From Buddleja alternifolia (lineage: Eukaryota > Streptophyta > Magnoliopsida > Lamiales > Scrophulariaceae), in NCBI GenBank assembly GCA_019426215.1, contig CM033391.1, forward strand, positions 16,232,708-16,296,707: DNA of 64,000 bases, read 5' to 3'. The position numbers were made by a program, and so were the translations under genes. The notes beneath the pieces are model-generated. The model did not search any database. It was not told where the DNA came from and saw only the letters and a list, made by a program, of their open reading frames with translations. Position 1 is the stretch's first letter, and each line of letters starts with the position of its first letter. Below are positions 33,442 to 45,958 of this stretch, in pieces.

Positions 33442-33748
33442 ATAAATACGCGCTACTAGGTCAAAATTCGAAACTTTTGCCCACTTTTGAGGGTTTAGAC
33501 ACTTTGAAACAGACCAGGAGGGTTGAGAGAAGCCTGAGGAAGAAGAAGAACGCGAGGATACTCCATCTTTGTCTACGAAGATGGAGAATTCAAGCAAGAT
33601 CTATCAAGAAACGTTATTAGGGAGTTTTAATTTCATGCTTTTAGATTTGTTTTTATTGAACATGTCTTTCAAGATGAATTATCTCTTTTCTTTTACGATT
33701 ATGACTTAATTTCCCTTTGATTGAGGCCATGTGAAATCCAATTACTAT
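33442..33748 (+). repeat. Solo LTR G, part 2
   Basis: Continues LTR G after element F and ends CCAATTACTAT where Sirevirus B begins. ACTAT (33744-33748) is repeated at 58950-58954. Confidence 0.8.
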
Positions 33749-35436
33749 TGTTAGGAATTTCATGTTAGATGTTTTGATGATGACAATTAGGAATCTTGTT
33801 AGACCCCAAAGTTATGTACGCTTAAATTTCATAGATACATTGTATAAGCATTTGAACATTAGAAATGTATATGCTTTATTTTACCTTTTACTTTTGACAT
33901 TCTTAGATCAATAAGTCAGTTAGATTAAAGCGTTTGATACTTTCTGAGTGAGCTTATCAAGACTGCAAAATCTGAAGACTCCAAGCGTCCAAGAAATCAA
34001 TAGTGAATGAAGTTTGAAGAAGTTCACTCTAAGCGCCTGACATGTTTTGAGTGAGGTGTCAAGTAACTAAGACTGAAGTCTCAAGCGTCTATACTTCTAA
34101 ATAAAGTCTGAAGACTTTTTCCAAGCGTCTAAACATTAAATAGTCCTCCAGATTATTTGGAACTTTCAGCTCATGAATGAAGCGTCTATCAAATGACAAA
34201 CATTCTCCTAAAGCGTCAGATCGAAAGGAGTTTATTGCAAATATTCTCAGTGCATTAAATGCCAACGGGCATTTAATTCAAATTGCATTAAATGCTGATA
34301 AGAGCATTAAATGTGATAAGCACTTTCAGACGTACGGAGAAGCCACCCTATTGGACTGTCAACACTTCAAAGACTGCAGCACCAACTTTTGTGCAGCAGA
34401 TTTTTAGGAAAAAGGACAAAAATTGTTCACTCGCGAAAGTGAGAGACACGCGCCCTTGCATGTGTCAAACGGACACTTTTTCCAAGAATTCCTATAAATA
34501 AAACTTCAACAACAAGCCAAACAGAGAGAACAATTATCAAGCCAAATTGCTGTTGCATTGAAGTCTCATTCCTTAAACTCTCAGAAAAGCCAGAATACTC
34601 AAGAAAATATTTTTTCTGCTTTTCATCAAATCCTGAGACAGTCAACCCAATATCTCAAACTTTCTTTTTGAAGAAACTACTCTACTACTAAGATATTCCA
34701 GTTGTTTGAACTTCATCAAAATCAAACAAACCCTTTTAGAAAAACCCCTATCCAAGCCTCGCGATCTGTGTGAAGTCGAAGTTGGATACTTGCGTTATTT
34801 CTGGGTGAAAGAAGCAAGGGGATTGAAGTGATTTGGAGCAGAAATCTGTGTGATCAAGGAGCTCAAGTCATCGACATCCATCTCTCCCTAATTTGTAGAA
34901 AATTCTGTGTGATTCTTTGAGAATCATTTTAGTGGATTGCCTCCGAGTGCAAAGGAGAAGAAGGACGTAGTTGGGATTACACCACCCAACGAACCTTACA
35001 AATATTGTGTCATTTACTTTTCAGTCAATTCTTTCATCTATCATATCATTGCATAAATTGATTAAGTAAAACACAATCAAAAGCTAAGCAACTAAGAAAC
35101 CTCGTGTGACGCTAAAACTTTCAAAGAGAAGACTCCAAAAATCATTTCGCTGTGCTAACACTGATTAAAAGAACTGAACGCTTAACCTACTTGGTCAAAG
35201 TATTCAATTCTTGAAGTCTGAGTTAACTTTAAAGATTAGTCTTCATCAGACGCTTCGCCAGAGCGCCAACATTTTAAGTGAACGCTTAAGTCAAGCGTTA
35301 GACACTTCAAGCATTTATCTTTTCAAGCGTCCAAAAATCTTTTAATACGAAATCTTTTGAAGTCGAAAAAGACTTCAGGGTCTATTCAACCCCCCCCTCC
35401 ATTCTAGACCATTTCGTATGCTACTTGGGACCAACA
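33749..35436 (+). repeat. 5' LTR of Sirevirus B
   Basis: 1688 bp, TGTTAGGAATTTC to TTGGGACCAACA. It shares ends and the CAACCCCCCC tract with LTRs A and C but differs through the middle, so it is a distinct subfamily. TATA-like CCTATAAATA near 34490. AGCG(T/C) is strikingly frequent. Confidence 0.92.
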
Positions 35437-35438
35437 AG

Positions 35439-35450
35439 TGGTATCAGAGC
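35439..35450 (+). promoter_or_regulatory. Primer-binding site of Sirevirus B
   Basis: TGGTATCAGAGC, perfect complement of 12 bases of initiator tRNA-Met, two bases after the LTR end. Element C has the same site at 48283-48294. Confidence 0.92.
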
Positions 35451-35539
35451 GGTTAAAATTGAAATTTTAAAATTTCCAAGCATAATTGCTTGTTTAGATC
35501 CTTTTCTTTCAAAATCTAGTTGCATTTAAAATTTTCGAT

Positions 35540-37740
35540 ATGGCATTTGCTAAAGTTCCCAAACTGACTGAATCAAATTTTGACACATGGAAAGTCATAG
35601 CATTTACATATCTCTGTTCATGTGATGATGACATGTGTGATATTATTTCAGATGGGCCAATCAAAATATACAAAGTTATCACAAGAGCGCCTGGAGCCAC
35701 GAAAGAAACTCCCGATGGTTACGTTGAGAAACCAAAACAAGAATGGACTCCAGATGAGCATCGAAGAGCTAATTTGGACAATGTTGGTCGTAACGCTCTA
35801 TATACGGCTATTGGTGATAATGACAACTTATTTAACAAGATCAAATCTTGCAAAACTACTAACGAAATATGGGATAAGTTGGCTACGATTTGTGGTGGTT
35901 CAGCTCAAATCAAAGAAAACAAACTTTCCATTGCCAAGAAAAAGTTTAACCGATTTAAGATGCTACCCAATGAAACGTTAGAGCAATTGGATATAAGATT
36001 TACAGCTCTAGTTATAGAACTCACATCGTTGGGAATGGACTTACAGAACCGAGAAATGGTGGTTAAAATCTTTAGAAGCTTACCAAGTAAATTCTTGATG
36101 AAGACAACCGCTATGAGAGAATCAAATATGTTGGATCTTCTAACTCCAGAAGACACCTTTTCAGAGCTAAAAGCATTTGAGTTCGAGTTGAACTCTGCTA
36201 GTGATATTGTGAGTAATCCAGTGATTGAATCTGGAGCGCTCATTGCATCAATCAAAGGAAAATCGGGTAATAAAGGAAAGAATTCAGATATCAATGAGGA
36301 AGAAGAGTTGGCTTTGCTGAATAGATTCAGAAAGTTCTTGAGATATGAAAAGAAAGAAAAAGGTTTCAATAATCAAGGACAAAGTTCATATCAAGCATCT
36401 TCTCCTGTGCAACAACAGTTTCAAGCGCCTCAGTATTCTGTTCCTTCACCCCAAGCGCCTGCTCAATACCAAGCATCTACTCAAAGTCTCCCAGCTCCAG
36501 TGGTCTCAAAACCACACATTGCAAGGTTAACAAATGAACAAAAGATGAAAACTAATCTTTGTTATAATTGCAGAAAACTAGGGCACTACCAGGTAAATTG
36601 CCCTTATCCAAACATATCCAAGCCCTCAAGACAGGATTACTTGGATAGAAACCAATTCAGGAGCAACCTTCAGCAACAAGGTTTGCTAGCGGAATCAGAA
36701 CCAGCATCCGCACCTGAAGATTTAGAATCATCAGAAGAAAGTAGTGATGATGATGAGCCATTAGACGACTCAGCGCTCATATATCTCATGGCCAAAGATG
36801 ATGAAGCGTCTCCTGAGGTAATCAATGAATTATCAATTCCTCTTTCTTATGATGAATTACTTGACAAAGTCAAAGAATACTACAATGAATGTCAAGAAGC
36901 TGCCAAAATATATCAAAATGATCTCGCTATTATCTCATCACTCACAAGAGATAAAGTGACGCTCAGAGCAGAGTTGCGAGTTCAGCAATAGTGCATTGAG
37001 AAGAATCAATCGCTTGAGAGTGAAATTATTCAATTGAAAGGTGATCTTGATATAATAGTCAAGAGAGAAGCTGATTTGATCGCTAGACTTGCTAAATCAG
37101 AGCAGCTCATCTCATCATTATCAAAAGCTTCCAAACAGCTGGATAATGTGACTGAAATAACCAGATTATTTGGTGAGAAGACCGGTTTAGGATGCGATAA
37201 ACTCGGTAAACAACCTAATAAATTTGATGTTACGGCAAACAACAAAGAAAAGGGTGTTCTCTTTGTTGAGAAAAGTTCACAAAGTCAAACACAAAATGAA
37301 CCTAGTGACAATGGTAAGAGACCAAATGAGAAAGTCAAAGCTAACTCAGGCAAGGGTAAGGCTAAGGTAAATGATTCACAAAGACGGGCTTATCTAAACA
37401 CTCAAAAAGCTAAAGATAAGACTGACCACTGTGAATCAAGCGCTAAGCGTCCAGCACCAAAAGTGCAACCCAAGCCAGTGCCAAGGAATTATCAGTGTCA
37501 ATATCCAAGACAGTCAAGATCATATTATCGATACTATGATGATTATGATTATGACTATTATTATAATCAAGGATATTATTATACATCCAAAAGCACACAC
37601 AGCACAATGTGAAACCCAAAAAGGCCAGTATTCCTACAATGAAGACGAGGCAAATATGGGTTCCTAAAGTTCTAATTCAAACTAACAAGGTTACTAATGT
37701 TGAAGGACCCAAGCAACAATGGGTACCTAAACAGAAATAG
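35540..37740 (+). pseudogene. gag: Sirevirus B gag
   Basis: MAFAKVPKLTESNFDTWK start, retrovirus-type gag of copia (DUF4219/UBN2-like: NKIKSCKTTNEIWDKLATIC), zinc knuckle CYNCRKLGHYQVNC near 36561-36602, an acidic region, a coiled-coil stretch (DIIVKREADLIARLAKSEQL) and a Tyr/Asp tract (YYDDYDYDYYYNQ) near 37537-37570. Stop TAG at 36989-36991 where C has a Gln codon; a one-base deletion near 37588 shifts frame before the end QIWVPK...WVPKQK, then TAG at 37738-37740. The last stop is shared with C (50588-50590). Confidence 0.9.
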
Positions 37741-40700
37741 AACTTCCCTTTTTGATTGCAGGTACCTAGAGCTAGAGCCAATACATCTGTATGGTACTTT
37801 GATAGTGGATCGTCAAGGCACATGACCAGTTCCAAAGATCTTCTGATCAACTATCAAGCTGCCAATGGTCCTCAGGTTGTATTTGGTGACAACTCCAAAG
37901 GTAAAACCAAAGGTATAGGTACTGTGCATAGGGGAAACATCATGATAAGTGATGTTTATTTTGTTGAGAGTCTGAAGCACAATTTATTAAGCATAAGTCA
38001 ATTCTGTGATAAAGGCTTTGAAGTCATATTCTCAAGTGACTATTGTTATATAAACGACGCTAAGACTAAGTCTACTAAATTGAAAGGAAAAAGAACTAAC
38101 AACGTATATTTAGTAGATTGGGGTTCAACACTTGATAACAACCCAACATGTTTTGTTGCTAAAAATGAATCTAAAATGGGTTGGTTATGACATAGAAAAA
38201 TGAATCACCTCAACTTTAAGACAATCTCTCAGCTAATAAGTCAAAATCTTGTAGAGGGATTACCAAATGGACCATTCCATAAGGATTGTCTTTGTGATGC
38301 TTGTTAAATGGGTAAACAAGTTAAATCATCGTTCAAAAGAAAATCTCATCTATCTACCTCTAGAATACTTGAACTACTTCACATGGATTTGTTTGGACCT
38401 GTTCAAACGATCAGTGTAAGCGGTAAAAAGTATACTTTGGTGATAGTAGACGATTTCTCTAGATTTACTTGGGTGGAATTTCTTTCATCCAAAGATGAAA
38501 CATGTGACAAGTTAACAACACTTATTCGACAACTTCAAACACTGAAAAATCTTAAGGTTGCAAGAATAAGAAGCGATCACGGTACTGAGTTTACTAACAA
38601 GATTGTTGAGAAGTTTTGTGCAGAAAATGGAATACATCATGAGTATTCAGCTCCCAGAACTCCCCAACAAAATGGTGTTGCTGAGCGCCGGAACCGAACG
38701 CTTAAGGAAGCCGCTAGGACTATGTTAGCAGAATCCAAGCTTGCTCCTAGATTTTGGGCCGAAGCGATCAACACTGCCTGTTACACTCAAAACCACTGCA
38801 TGATCAACAAACAGCATGGAAAAACTCCATATGAACTATGGAAGGGACGTAAGCCAAATGTTTCATATTTTCACGTCTTTGGTTCTAAATGTTTTATCCA
38901 TAATAATGGATCCCAAAGCCTAAAGACTTTTGATCCTAAAGCTGATGAGGGAATCTTTCTAGGCTACGCTAAAAATGGAAAGAATTTTCGCATTCTCAAT
39001 AAGATCAAATCGAAGGTTGAGGAATCTATTCATGTTGTTTTGATGATGCTAACCAAGAGCCGAGTAAGGTTAATTTAAATGATGTAGGAGTTGAAGATCT
39101 ATGTCATCAAGCGTCTAAGATTACTATTGATGAAGATACTGACGACGATGATGAGATCTCAGTGCCACCTCCTAAGAATACTCGTGAGATTACTCTAAAT
39201 TATCATGTAAGAAATGTGGATGATCATGAAGAGAATGATCATCAAGAGCACACAAGGAATTGTGAACTTGAAGCGCCTACGCAAGAAGGTAGTCAAGCGT
39301 CTGTTCCTCAAGCGCATGTTCAACCTCTTAACCCCTTCCAACCAGATAGACTATGGTTGCGTGATCATCCACCTGAGCAGATTATTGGAGATATTGAAGC
39401 ACCTGTTAGGACTAGAGCCGCTACGTTCAATGAGGCTATGTTCGCAAGCTTTCTATCTCAAATGGAACCTAAGAAAGTGGATGAAGCGCTAAGTGACCCA
39501 AGTTGGATTGAAGCTATGCAAGAAGAGCTTAATCAGTTCGAACGAAATAAGGTTTGGATACTAGTACCAAGACCAACTCACCAATGAGTTATTGGAACTA
39601 GATGGGTATATAGAAATAAGATGGATGAGAACGGCATTGTTATAAGAAACAAGACCAGACTCGTAGCTCAAGGGTATTGCCAAGAGGAGGGTATTGACTT
39701 TGATGAGACATACGCTCCTGTCGCTCGTCTTGAAGCAATCCGCATGTTTCTAGCGTATGTAGCGTTCAACGAGTTCATGGTGTATCAAATGGACGTGAAG
39801 AGTGCCTTCCTGAATGGTAAACTCCAAGAAAAAGTATATGTGGAGCAACCACCAGGATTCATCAACAATCATGGTAAGGGTATGGTTTACAAGCTAGAAA
39901 AAGCACTTTACGGGCTTAAGCAAGCACCCCGAGCATGGTATGACACTCTCTCTATCTTTCTTATTGGTAAAGGCTTTTCAAAAGGCAGCGTTGACACAAC
40001 GTTATTTAAAATTACCAATAACGAAGATATTCTCTCAGTTCAAATTTACGTTGATGATATTATATTTGGTTCTACTAACAAGCGTCTGTGTGAGAAATTT
40101 TCAAAAATGATGCAAGAACAATTTGAAATGAGCATGATGGGTGAATTAACTTTCTTCTTAGGACTACAAGTTAAGCAACTCCCTAATGGCATATTTATTA
40201 ACCAAGTTAAATATACACGAGATATGATTAAGAAATTTGGTATGGAAAATGCATCATATTCAAAAATTCCAATGAGCCAAACGCTTAAGTTAGATAAAGA
40301 TGAAAGTGGAAAGAAAGTTGATATTACTAATTATAGAGGTATCATCGGTTCACTTCTTTATCTTACTGCCAGCAGACCTGATATTATGTTTTCGGTATGC
40401 ATGTGTGCATGATTTCAAGCTGATCCTAAAAAGTCACACTTAATTGCTGCCAAGAAGGTCCTTAAATACCTAAAAGGCACACAGAATGTGGGCTTATAGT
40501 ATCCTAGGGATTCTCCTTTTGAAATAATTGGTTACTCAGATGCAGATTTTGCAGGTTGCAAAATAGATCGTAAAAGCACTAGTGGTACTTGTCAATTTCT
40601 AGGTGATAGGTTAGTTTCATAGCATAGCAAGAAACAACAATCCATAGCTACCTCTACAGCCGAAGCTGAGTATGTAGCTGCAGGGAGTTGTTGTGCACAA

Positions 40701-40994
40701 GTTCTATGGATGAGGCAACAACTCAGAGATTATGGAATAATCTTAGGTCCAACCCCCATTCATTGTGATAACCAAAGCGCTCTAGCCGTGACTCAAAACC
40801 CTGTTCTTCATTCCAGAACCAAACACATTGACATTAGATACCATTTTCTTCGTGACCATGTTCAAAGGAAAGATATCTCCATGCACTTCATTGGAACTGA
40901 CAAACAATTGGCAGATATCTTCACCAAAGCACTCAATGAACAACGTTTTCTCACTTTGAGAAGTGAACTAGGTATGATTGATTTAAACGCTTAA
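37741..40994 (+). pseudogene. pol: Sirevirus B pol
   Basis: Protease (WYFDSGSSRHMTSS near 37790), GAG-pre-integrase, integrase (LLHMDLFGPV, RIRSDHGTEF, QQNGVAERRNRT: the D, D, E positions are present), RT ([15 protein letters not shown] near 40051) and RNase H ([18 protein letters not shown]). In-frame stops at 38188-38190, 38305-38307, 39585-39587, 40410-40412, 40497-40499 and 40620-40622, plus a one-base loss near 39040. Nearly all stops come from TGG, CGA, CAA or GGA by one G-to-A, C-to-T or G-to-T step. Natural end GMIDLNA. The stop at 38188 is shared with C. Confidence 0.93.
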
Positions 40995-41850
40995 TCATCA
41001 AGCATCATACTTTATTAGACATATAATTTTGGGGGAATCCACTTGATTTATGTCTAACAGCCTTCTTTGAAAAACAAAAACAAATGGTACAAGTTATCAA
41101 ATTTAGGGGGAACCTTAAAATTGTACTTGAACATGACTATAAGCATCAATGATCAAAATTTTCAGATGCATGATCATCAACGCTTAGTATTATCTTTGCA
41201 TAAAATATTGGACGCTCAAGCATAGAAAGGACTTTGACTTTAAGCGTCTATATTACAACAGTTCTAATGAATACCAACCAATGGTATTAGTTAAGCATTG
41301 AATCAAGTCCAATCAATTCTTAATATAAAATTATCATTTTCTTTACAAGCCATGCATAATGTTTCCAAACTTCTTTCGAAGTAGTGGGTAGACTCAAAAG
41401 TCTATTTTCTACTCTACTCGCACGCTTCTATCACATCAAACTGGCGGGTAATCAAAAGTTTCTTTTCAAAATGATGGTTCAGAGATAGCACGTGTTTGTG
41501 TATGTGTCAGTGTACAAACGGACGCGTGCGTTACACTCTAAAAATGCCAAACGTTTTTAAAATTTTAACTCGAATGTCAAATCTTTATATATGAGAATTA
41601 CCAAATGTAACTTCTCTCTATTACACAAAACTCGCGTCCGCAGTTAATGAACTTATGACTGAGATTCAACAATCGTTACATGTGTGTACATCCTACAAAG
41701 ACTAGAGAACACAAGTTTTAAAAATTCTTTACTGTATCATTTAAAACACAAATTCTGCAGAATGACAATTCACTTTTACTCAAACATATCTGCAAACTTA
41801 TTCTCTCTCTCTCAAAGCAAAAGAAAAATCTCAGTTCATCTCTTTCAAAA
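40995..41850 (+). promoter_or_regulatory. Sirevirus B spacer with purine tracts and promoter-like region
   Basis: No ORF of note. Holds the paired tracts TTTTGGGGGAATCC (41027) and TTTAGGGGGAACC (41103), a G-box CACGTG at 41489-41494, TATATAT near 41585 and a CTCTCTCTC leader before the ATG at 41851. The layout repeats that of element A (1828-2709) although most bases between the motifs have changed. Confidence 0.45.
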
Positions 41851-42840
41851 ATGGCCCAAAGAAATCATCGTCTACTTCTGCTGACTTACCATCAAGGTGA
41901 CTGAAGGCCTTGTTGTCGACTGGAAATTTCTCTATGAACACCTCAGATCAACCTAACGGACATGATGGACATGGTCGTCAAAGCTGGGCTCAACCATTCT
42001 TGACCCAATACTCTTATATGTTTCCAACTGAAGTTGATACCTTTTGGAAGACTGCTAAACTTTCAGAGGACAAGAAATCTATTCTTGTCTAATCTCTTTA
42101 TCCAAGAAGGAGTCTCCAAAGGAATTTCTCTTATCTGCTTCACCATTGCCAAGAACTTCAATCTTCCGAATGAGGGTGAGGCATTGGATTGCGTTACATT
42201 AAAACAGATCAAGGAAGCATGACAACCATGAGTGCGTACGACGATGTGCCCTACACTCAATACTTCGAAAAGAAAGACCTGGTGTCAAATACCGGTGTTG
42301 CTGATTTCTGCAGCAAGATATAGAATGCCGAGTGGGAACCTTTGATAGGTGACCATGTACAATTCAGATGATGACTGCTATACTCCTCAACATCAAGATC
42401 AACTGGAGTGAGTACATCTTTGGAAGGTTCGGGACAGTTCTAAAGCCTCGAATAAGCCTTAGGGACTCGTTCTAAGCGACTATTGTACAAATCAAAATGT
42501 GTATACTCGTCTGGACTTCGTTGAATAAGTCCAAGTTGTTGGGAAAAAGGATTCTGAATAATCTGTTTTCAATCCTCAAAAATTGGTGGTGCTGCTAAAC
42601 CACTATCTGAGCGTCTGGAAGTACGTTAAGCGTCCGATAAAGAAGGGGAGCGTCCAGTGCCAGAAGAGCTGTGAAGCGTCCGCTGCAACAAAGAAAAGGG
42701 CTCCAGAAACCCAGGTTCATTTGCCGCCTCCTCTCAAAAGGTTGGTGAGGAAACCGATGAGGATGCAGAGGACAAGCTACCTCTCAAAAGAAGGAAGCTG
42801 GAAGGGATCATCAAACAAATAGACTTTGAAGAACCAGCTG
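41851..42840 (+). pseudogene. Sirevirus B env-like, N-terminal part
   Basis: Heavily broken: ATG at 41851, then several frame changes and stops. Recognised by correspondence with exon 1 of A: VVDWKFLYEH (A: LVNWDYLFEN), IECRVGTFDR (A: IECRKGTFDK), INWSEYIFGRF (A: VNWSLYVFNRF), and the Lys-rich region that follows. It ends before the intron positions. A further 130 bases (42841-42969) with a C-rich run at 42953-42976 are unassigned. Confidence 0.65.
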
Positions 42841-42969
42841 AGATAACAAATTGCGATTTCCCCACAATATGTTTCTTAAGTTCTTATACCACTTGTTTGC
42901 CGTCAATAATAAACCTAAGAAATTTTTAATCTTATACTCCAATTATTGCTTTCCCCCCCACCCCCCCTA

Positions 42970-43640
42970 CCCCCTTGTGATCTTCTTTCAGATAGCACTA
43001 ATCTTTCTTTAAAAACACATCAGAAAATATCTCAAGAAGTTTTAATATGCTCATTCATATTTTTTGATGCAATCCAGATAATCTTCTATGTAAGCAACAT
43101 AGACTCAAATAATCTTTAAATAGATTTGATCCCATTTTTCTTCGCTGGTATATCTGTGGTGCATTTGCAAGACCAATTGGAAGTACATTCCAGATATACT
43201 GTCCTCATGGTATAGAGAATGCAGTATACTTTCTAGACTCCTTTTTTCCATTTTAATATGATAAAACCCAGATTTATAATCAAATTTAGAAAACACTTTA
43301 GCATTTTTTACACAATCAATTAAGTGTTCTCTACTAGCTAGGCATTTAGTAACCATCAAATTCGAGTATCTTATTAATACCTTGATAGTTGATTACTAAT
43401 CGAGTTTTTCCACTTTTTACTTCACCATGATTCGTTACCAAAAATCCAGGGCTACTGTAAGTCGAGACTCCAGTTTTAATGAGTTTAAGATTGATATGTT
43501 CTTTAGTTATTTCCTACATATCTTTCTTATCTACCATATTCATCTGGATTGGTTTGTATCGAACATACTCATATTTACTTGTTCTTTACCTTTAGAGTAG
43601 CTTTGATCTTGTTCTGTCCCACCATGCCAAAAGATTCTCA
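42970..43640 (-). pseudogene. Pararetrovirus reverse transcriptase fragment
   Basis: On the minus strand, pieces of a Caulimoviridae RT in several frames: a triad-like VINYQGIN stretch, FSKFDYKSGFYHIKM (about 43251-43295), then a palm region with a PQIYQRR stretch further on. The YxDD catalytic box is not readable, frames shift repeatedly, and RNase H is absent because the virus sequence ends near 42970. Clearly non-functional; described only as a fossil. Confidence 0.65.
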
Positions 43641-43735
43641 TTGAAATTCGTTTGGATTAGTCTTTTGATATGTTCGAGAGAAAGCTTACTTTCTTTATCC
43701 TATATCAAAGAAGAACTTCTTTCTCTTGTAAGTAT

Positions 43736-44398
43736 TCATAAGAGGTAAATTCTTTCTTTCTCTTTCTTTAGTTCTTTAGTCTTAGTTTTTTTAAGAAGGT
43801 TAATTCCTTCTTTATCTAGATGAGAAATTTCACAATATTCATCATATCCCTGTTGTCTGAAAGACAGAAGAGCCTTACCGAATTTCCGTTTATCCTGCAT
43901 TTTAGGATGGGTTAATTTGGAATCATCACTAAAATCACCACGTTTGCTGCGAAAATTGATAGGTATAAGCCTATTAAAAGTCTTTTCTCGCCGCAAAACT
44001 TGTATCACACTACCATAATTAGTAGTAAAAGTGAGCAAGTTTTTATGATTATCTTGCATATATTTTGCAAAAGTTTGGATAAAATTATTACCCAACAAAA
44101 TATCTGCCCCTGTATCATGAAAGTAAATACGTGGCATTTTTACCTTAAACCAAAGTGTACCAAATGCTCGTCCAATCTTGATTTGTACTTCTCGTATACC
44201 TTTATTGAGTATTAGAATTTTCTGAGAAAAATCTCGTCCTGCAATAATAGGTAAAAATTCCATAGCATTGCTAGGAAAAACTCCGGGTTTTGCTGTACAA
44301 ATCCCTGATCTAGAATCATTATAAGCTGCAAAATATTCTGACTTATATTGTTCATATAACATACCAACAGATATGTATATTGAAAATGGGCTTGTCAT
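43736..44398 (-). pseudogene. Pararetrovirus protease region
   Basis: 221-codon open stretch. The retropepsin active site is read as YFHDTGADILLGNNF (Asp-Thr-Gly), the usual caulimovirid form. Preceded by a 95-codon open stretch of the same strand and followed by RT fragments, the family order protease then RT. The C-terminal part is basic (KKTKTKELKKEKER). Confidence 0.72.
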
Positions 44399-44422
44399 TT
44401 AAGCTGCCAGTTTTGAGGCTGC

Positions 44423-44710
44423 TTATTGTATCATTGTCAACTTGTCTGGTAAACACCAGTACCTATGATGATTTACCCATTTTTGATAAATCAATGATTT
44501 AGTTTGGAACTCAGGTGATGCAATCTCCTGATCCCAAAATTCAATACTTTTCAAAATATAGTATTGTTTGGTTCTATTTCTTTTGAACCAATCTTTTTGT
44601 CGATAATATCGACAGTAATAGGGATCGAAGTCGTGATGTAAAGTAGGATGAACATAAAATAATTTACACCCCAAATTATGATGTAAAATATAATGATTGT
44701 ATTTAGCCAT
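44423..44710 (-). pseudogene. Pararetrovirus ORF between movement protein and protease
   Basis: 95 codons from MAKYNHYILHHNLGCKLFYV, rich in Tyr, His and Trp. Its stop is 25 bases before the protease stretch. It could be the start of the pol ORF, or a linker. No domain recognised. Confidence 0.4.
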
Positions 44711-44748
44711 TTATATCACCTGAGAGATCTTATAGAAAATTGATTTAG

Positions 44749-45729
44749 TCATTCAACTTTAATGAGATAACCGTTTACACAAAATTCCATACCTGCTCCT
44801 TTTCTTCCCCAAAGTTTATGATTCTCAAGGAAACTCAAACCCAAGGTAACAATTTCTAGATCTCGTCCTGCAATACCTGAAACAAACACTTCATGGCCTG
44901 CCATTTCTAACATGTCTTCATATTTGTTAACAACAGGTTGTTGTAAGTAATATAAGTCTTCGCAAGGAAAGTAATTATCTTTCTTTGTAATATCAAATAT
45001 TACTTGTACTTCTTTCCATCCTTCAGGGCATCTAATTTTCACATTATTTACCCGAATAGCTTGAGGAGTTAAATCTTCAATTAATTCTTTTCCTTTTAAA
45101 CTCCTAATCCTTTCTTCTGAAAAGGACATTCTGCTATTAAAATTTGTTCTGGAACTCATTGAGCGATCTAGAACTGGATGGTCTCTTATTAAGATATCAA
45201 CACCACCAATTTTTGGTATTTGAATTGGATCTGGTGCCATTACCTCAGCAAATTCCTTGATATTTTTTGGAACTTCAGTATATTCTTTCCTAATAAACAA
45301 ATCGGAATGATGTGTATTGGAAAGTGCATATGCAATTCTATAAGTTATAGAATACGATCTATTACCTTCTTTCATGAGATCTTTTCTTTTAAAATCTTGA
45401 TGAAGGGTTAAGACATGACTGAAATCTTGGTCAGCTAGGTTATATGCAATTCTAGGATGAATAACAAACATAAGTTTTCCTGCATATAAATTTCCTACCA
45501 TTGTACCAAGACAACCATCTCTTAAGTTATTGATTCTTTTATCCATTATAGATAAATGTAATGGAGAATCAACTCCTTCTTTGAATGTGGCTTTGATTAC
45601 CACTTCAATGGTTCCTATATGGATCCATTTCATAGTAATTGCAACTTCTTCTCGAAGCCTACTTAATTCCTCCAAAATTTCTTCCTTTGGAATAAGTTGC
45701 ATATCCATCACATTACCTGTTAATTCCAT
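44749..45729 (-). pseudogene. Pararetrovirus movement protein
   Basis: 326-codon open frame, the longest viral frame left. It has the features of the 30K movement-protein superfamily as seen in caulimovirids: WIHIGTIEVVIKATFKEGVD, a conserved DGCLGTMVGNLYAGK stretch, FVIHPRIAYNL and SYSITYRIAYALSNTHHS. Role in the exogenous virus would be cell-to-cell spread through plasmodesmata. Open sequence continues upstream to about 46000 with a single stop, so the ATG at 45729 may be internal. It follows the coat gene on the strand. Confidence 0.78.
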
Positions 45730-45958
45730 ATGAATTGTAAACTCTCCAGAGTTTACTTTGTAAAGGATGTTATGCCGTCTTTGATTTAATCCTATTTGAT
45801 TTAGGATTCAACTAATTTCACTAACTCTGAAACCATCATATGGTCCGAGGTTAGAGTCTTGCCTCATTATTCTTTCCATAGTTTTATCTATTATAGATGA
45901 CCGTGAAAAGAATCTAAACAGGCTATCTGATGTTTGTAGCCTATTACCCTCGTTGAAG

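Noticed and set aside
33442..33446. Exact target-site duplication for element F
   Set aside because: ATATA and ATAAA differ at one base, so it is stated as likely, not exact.
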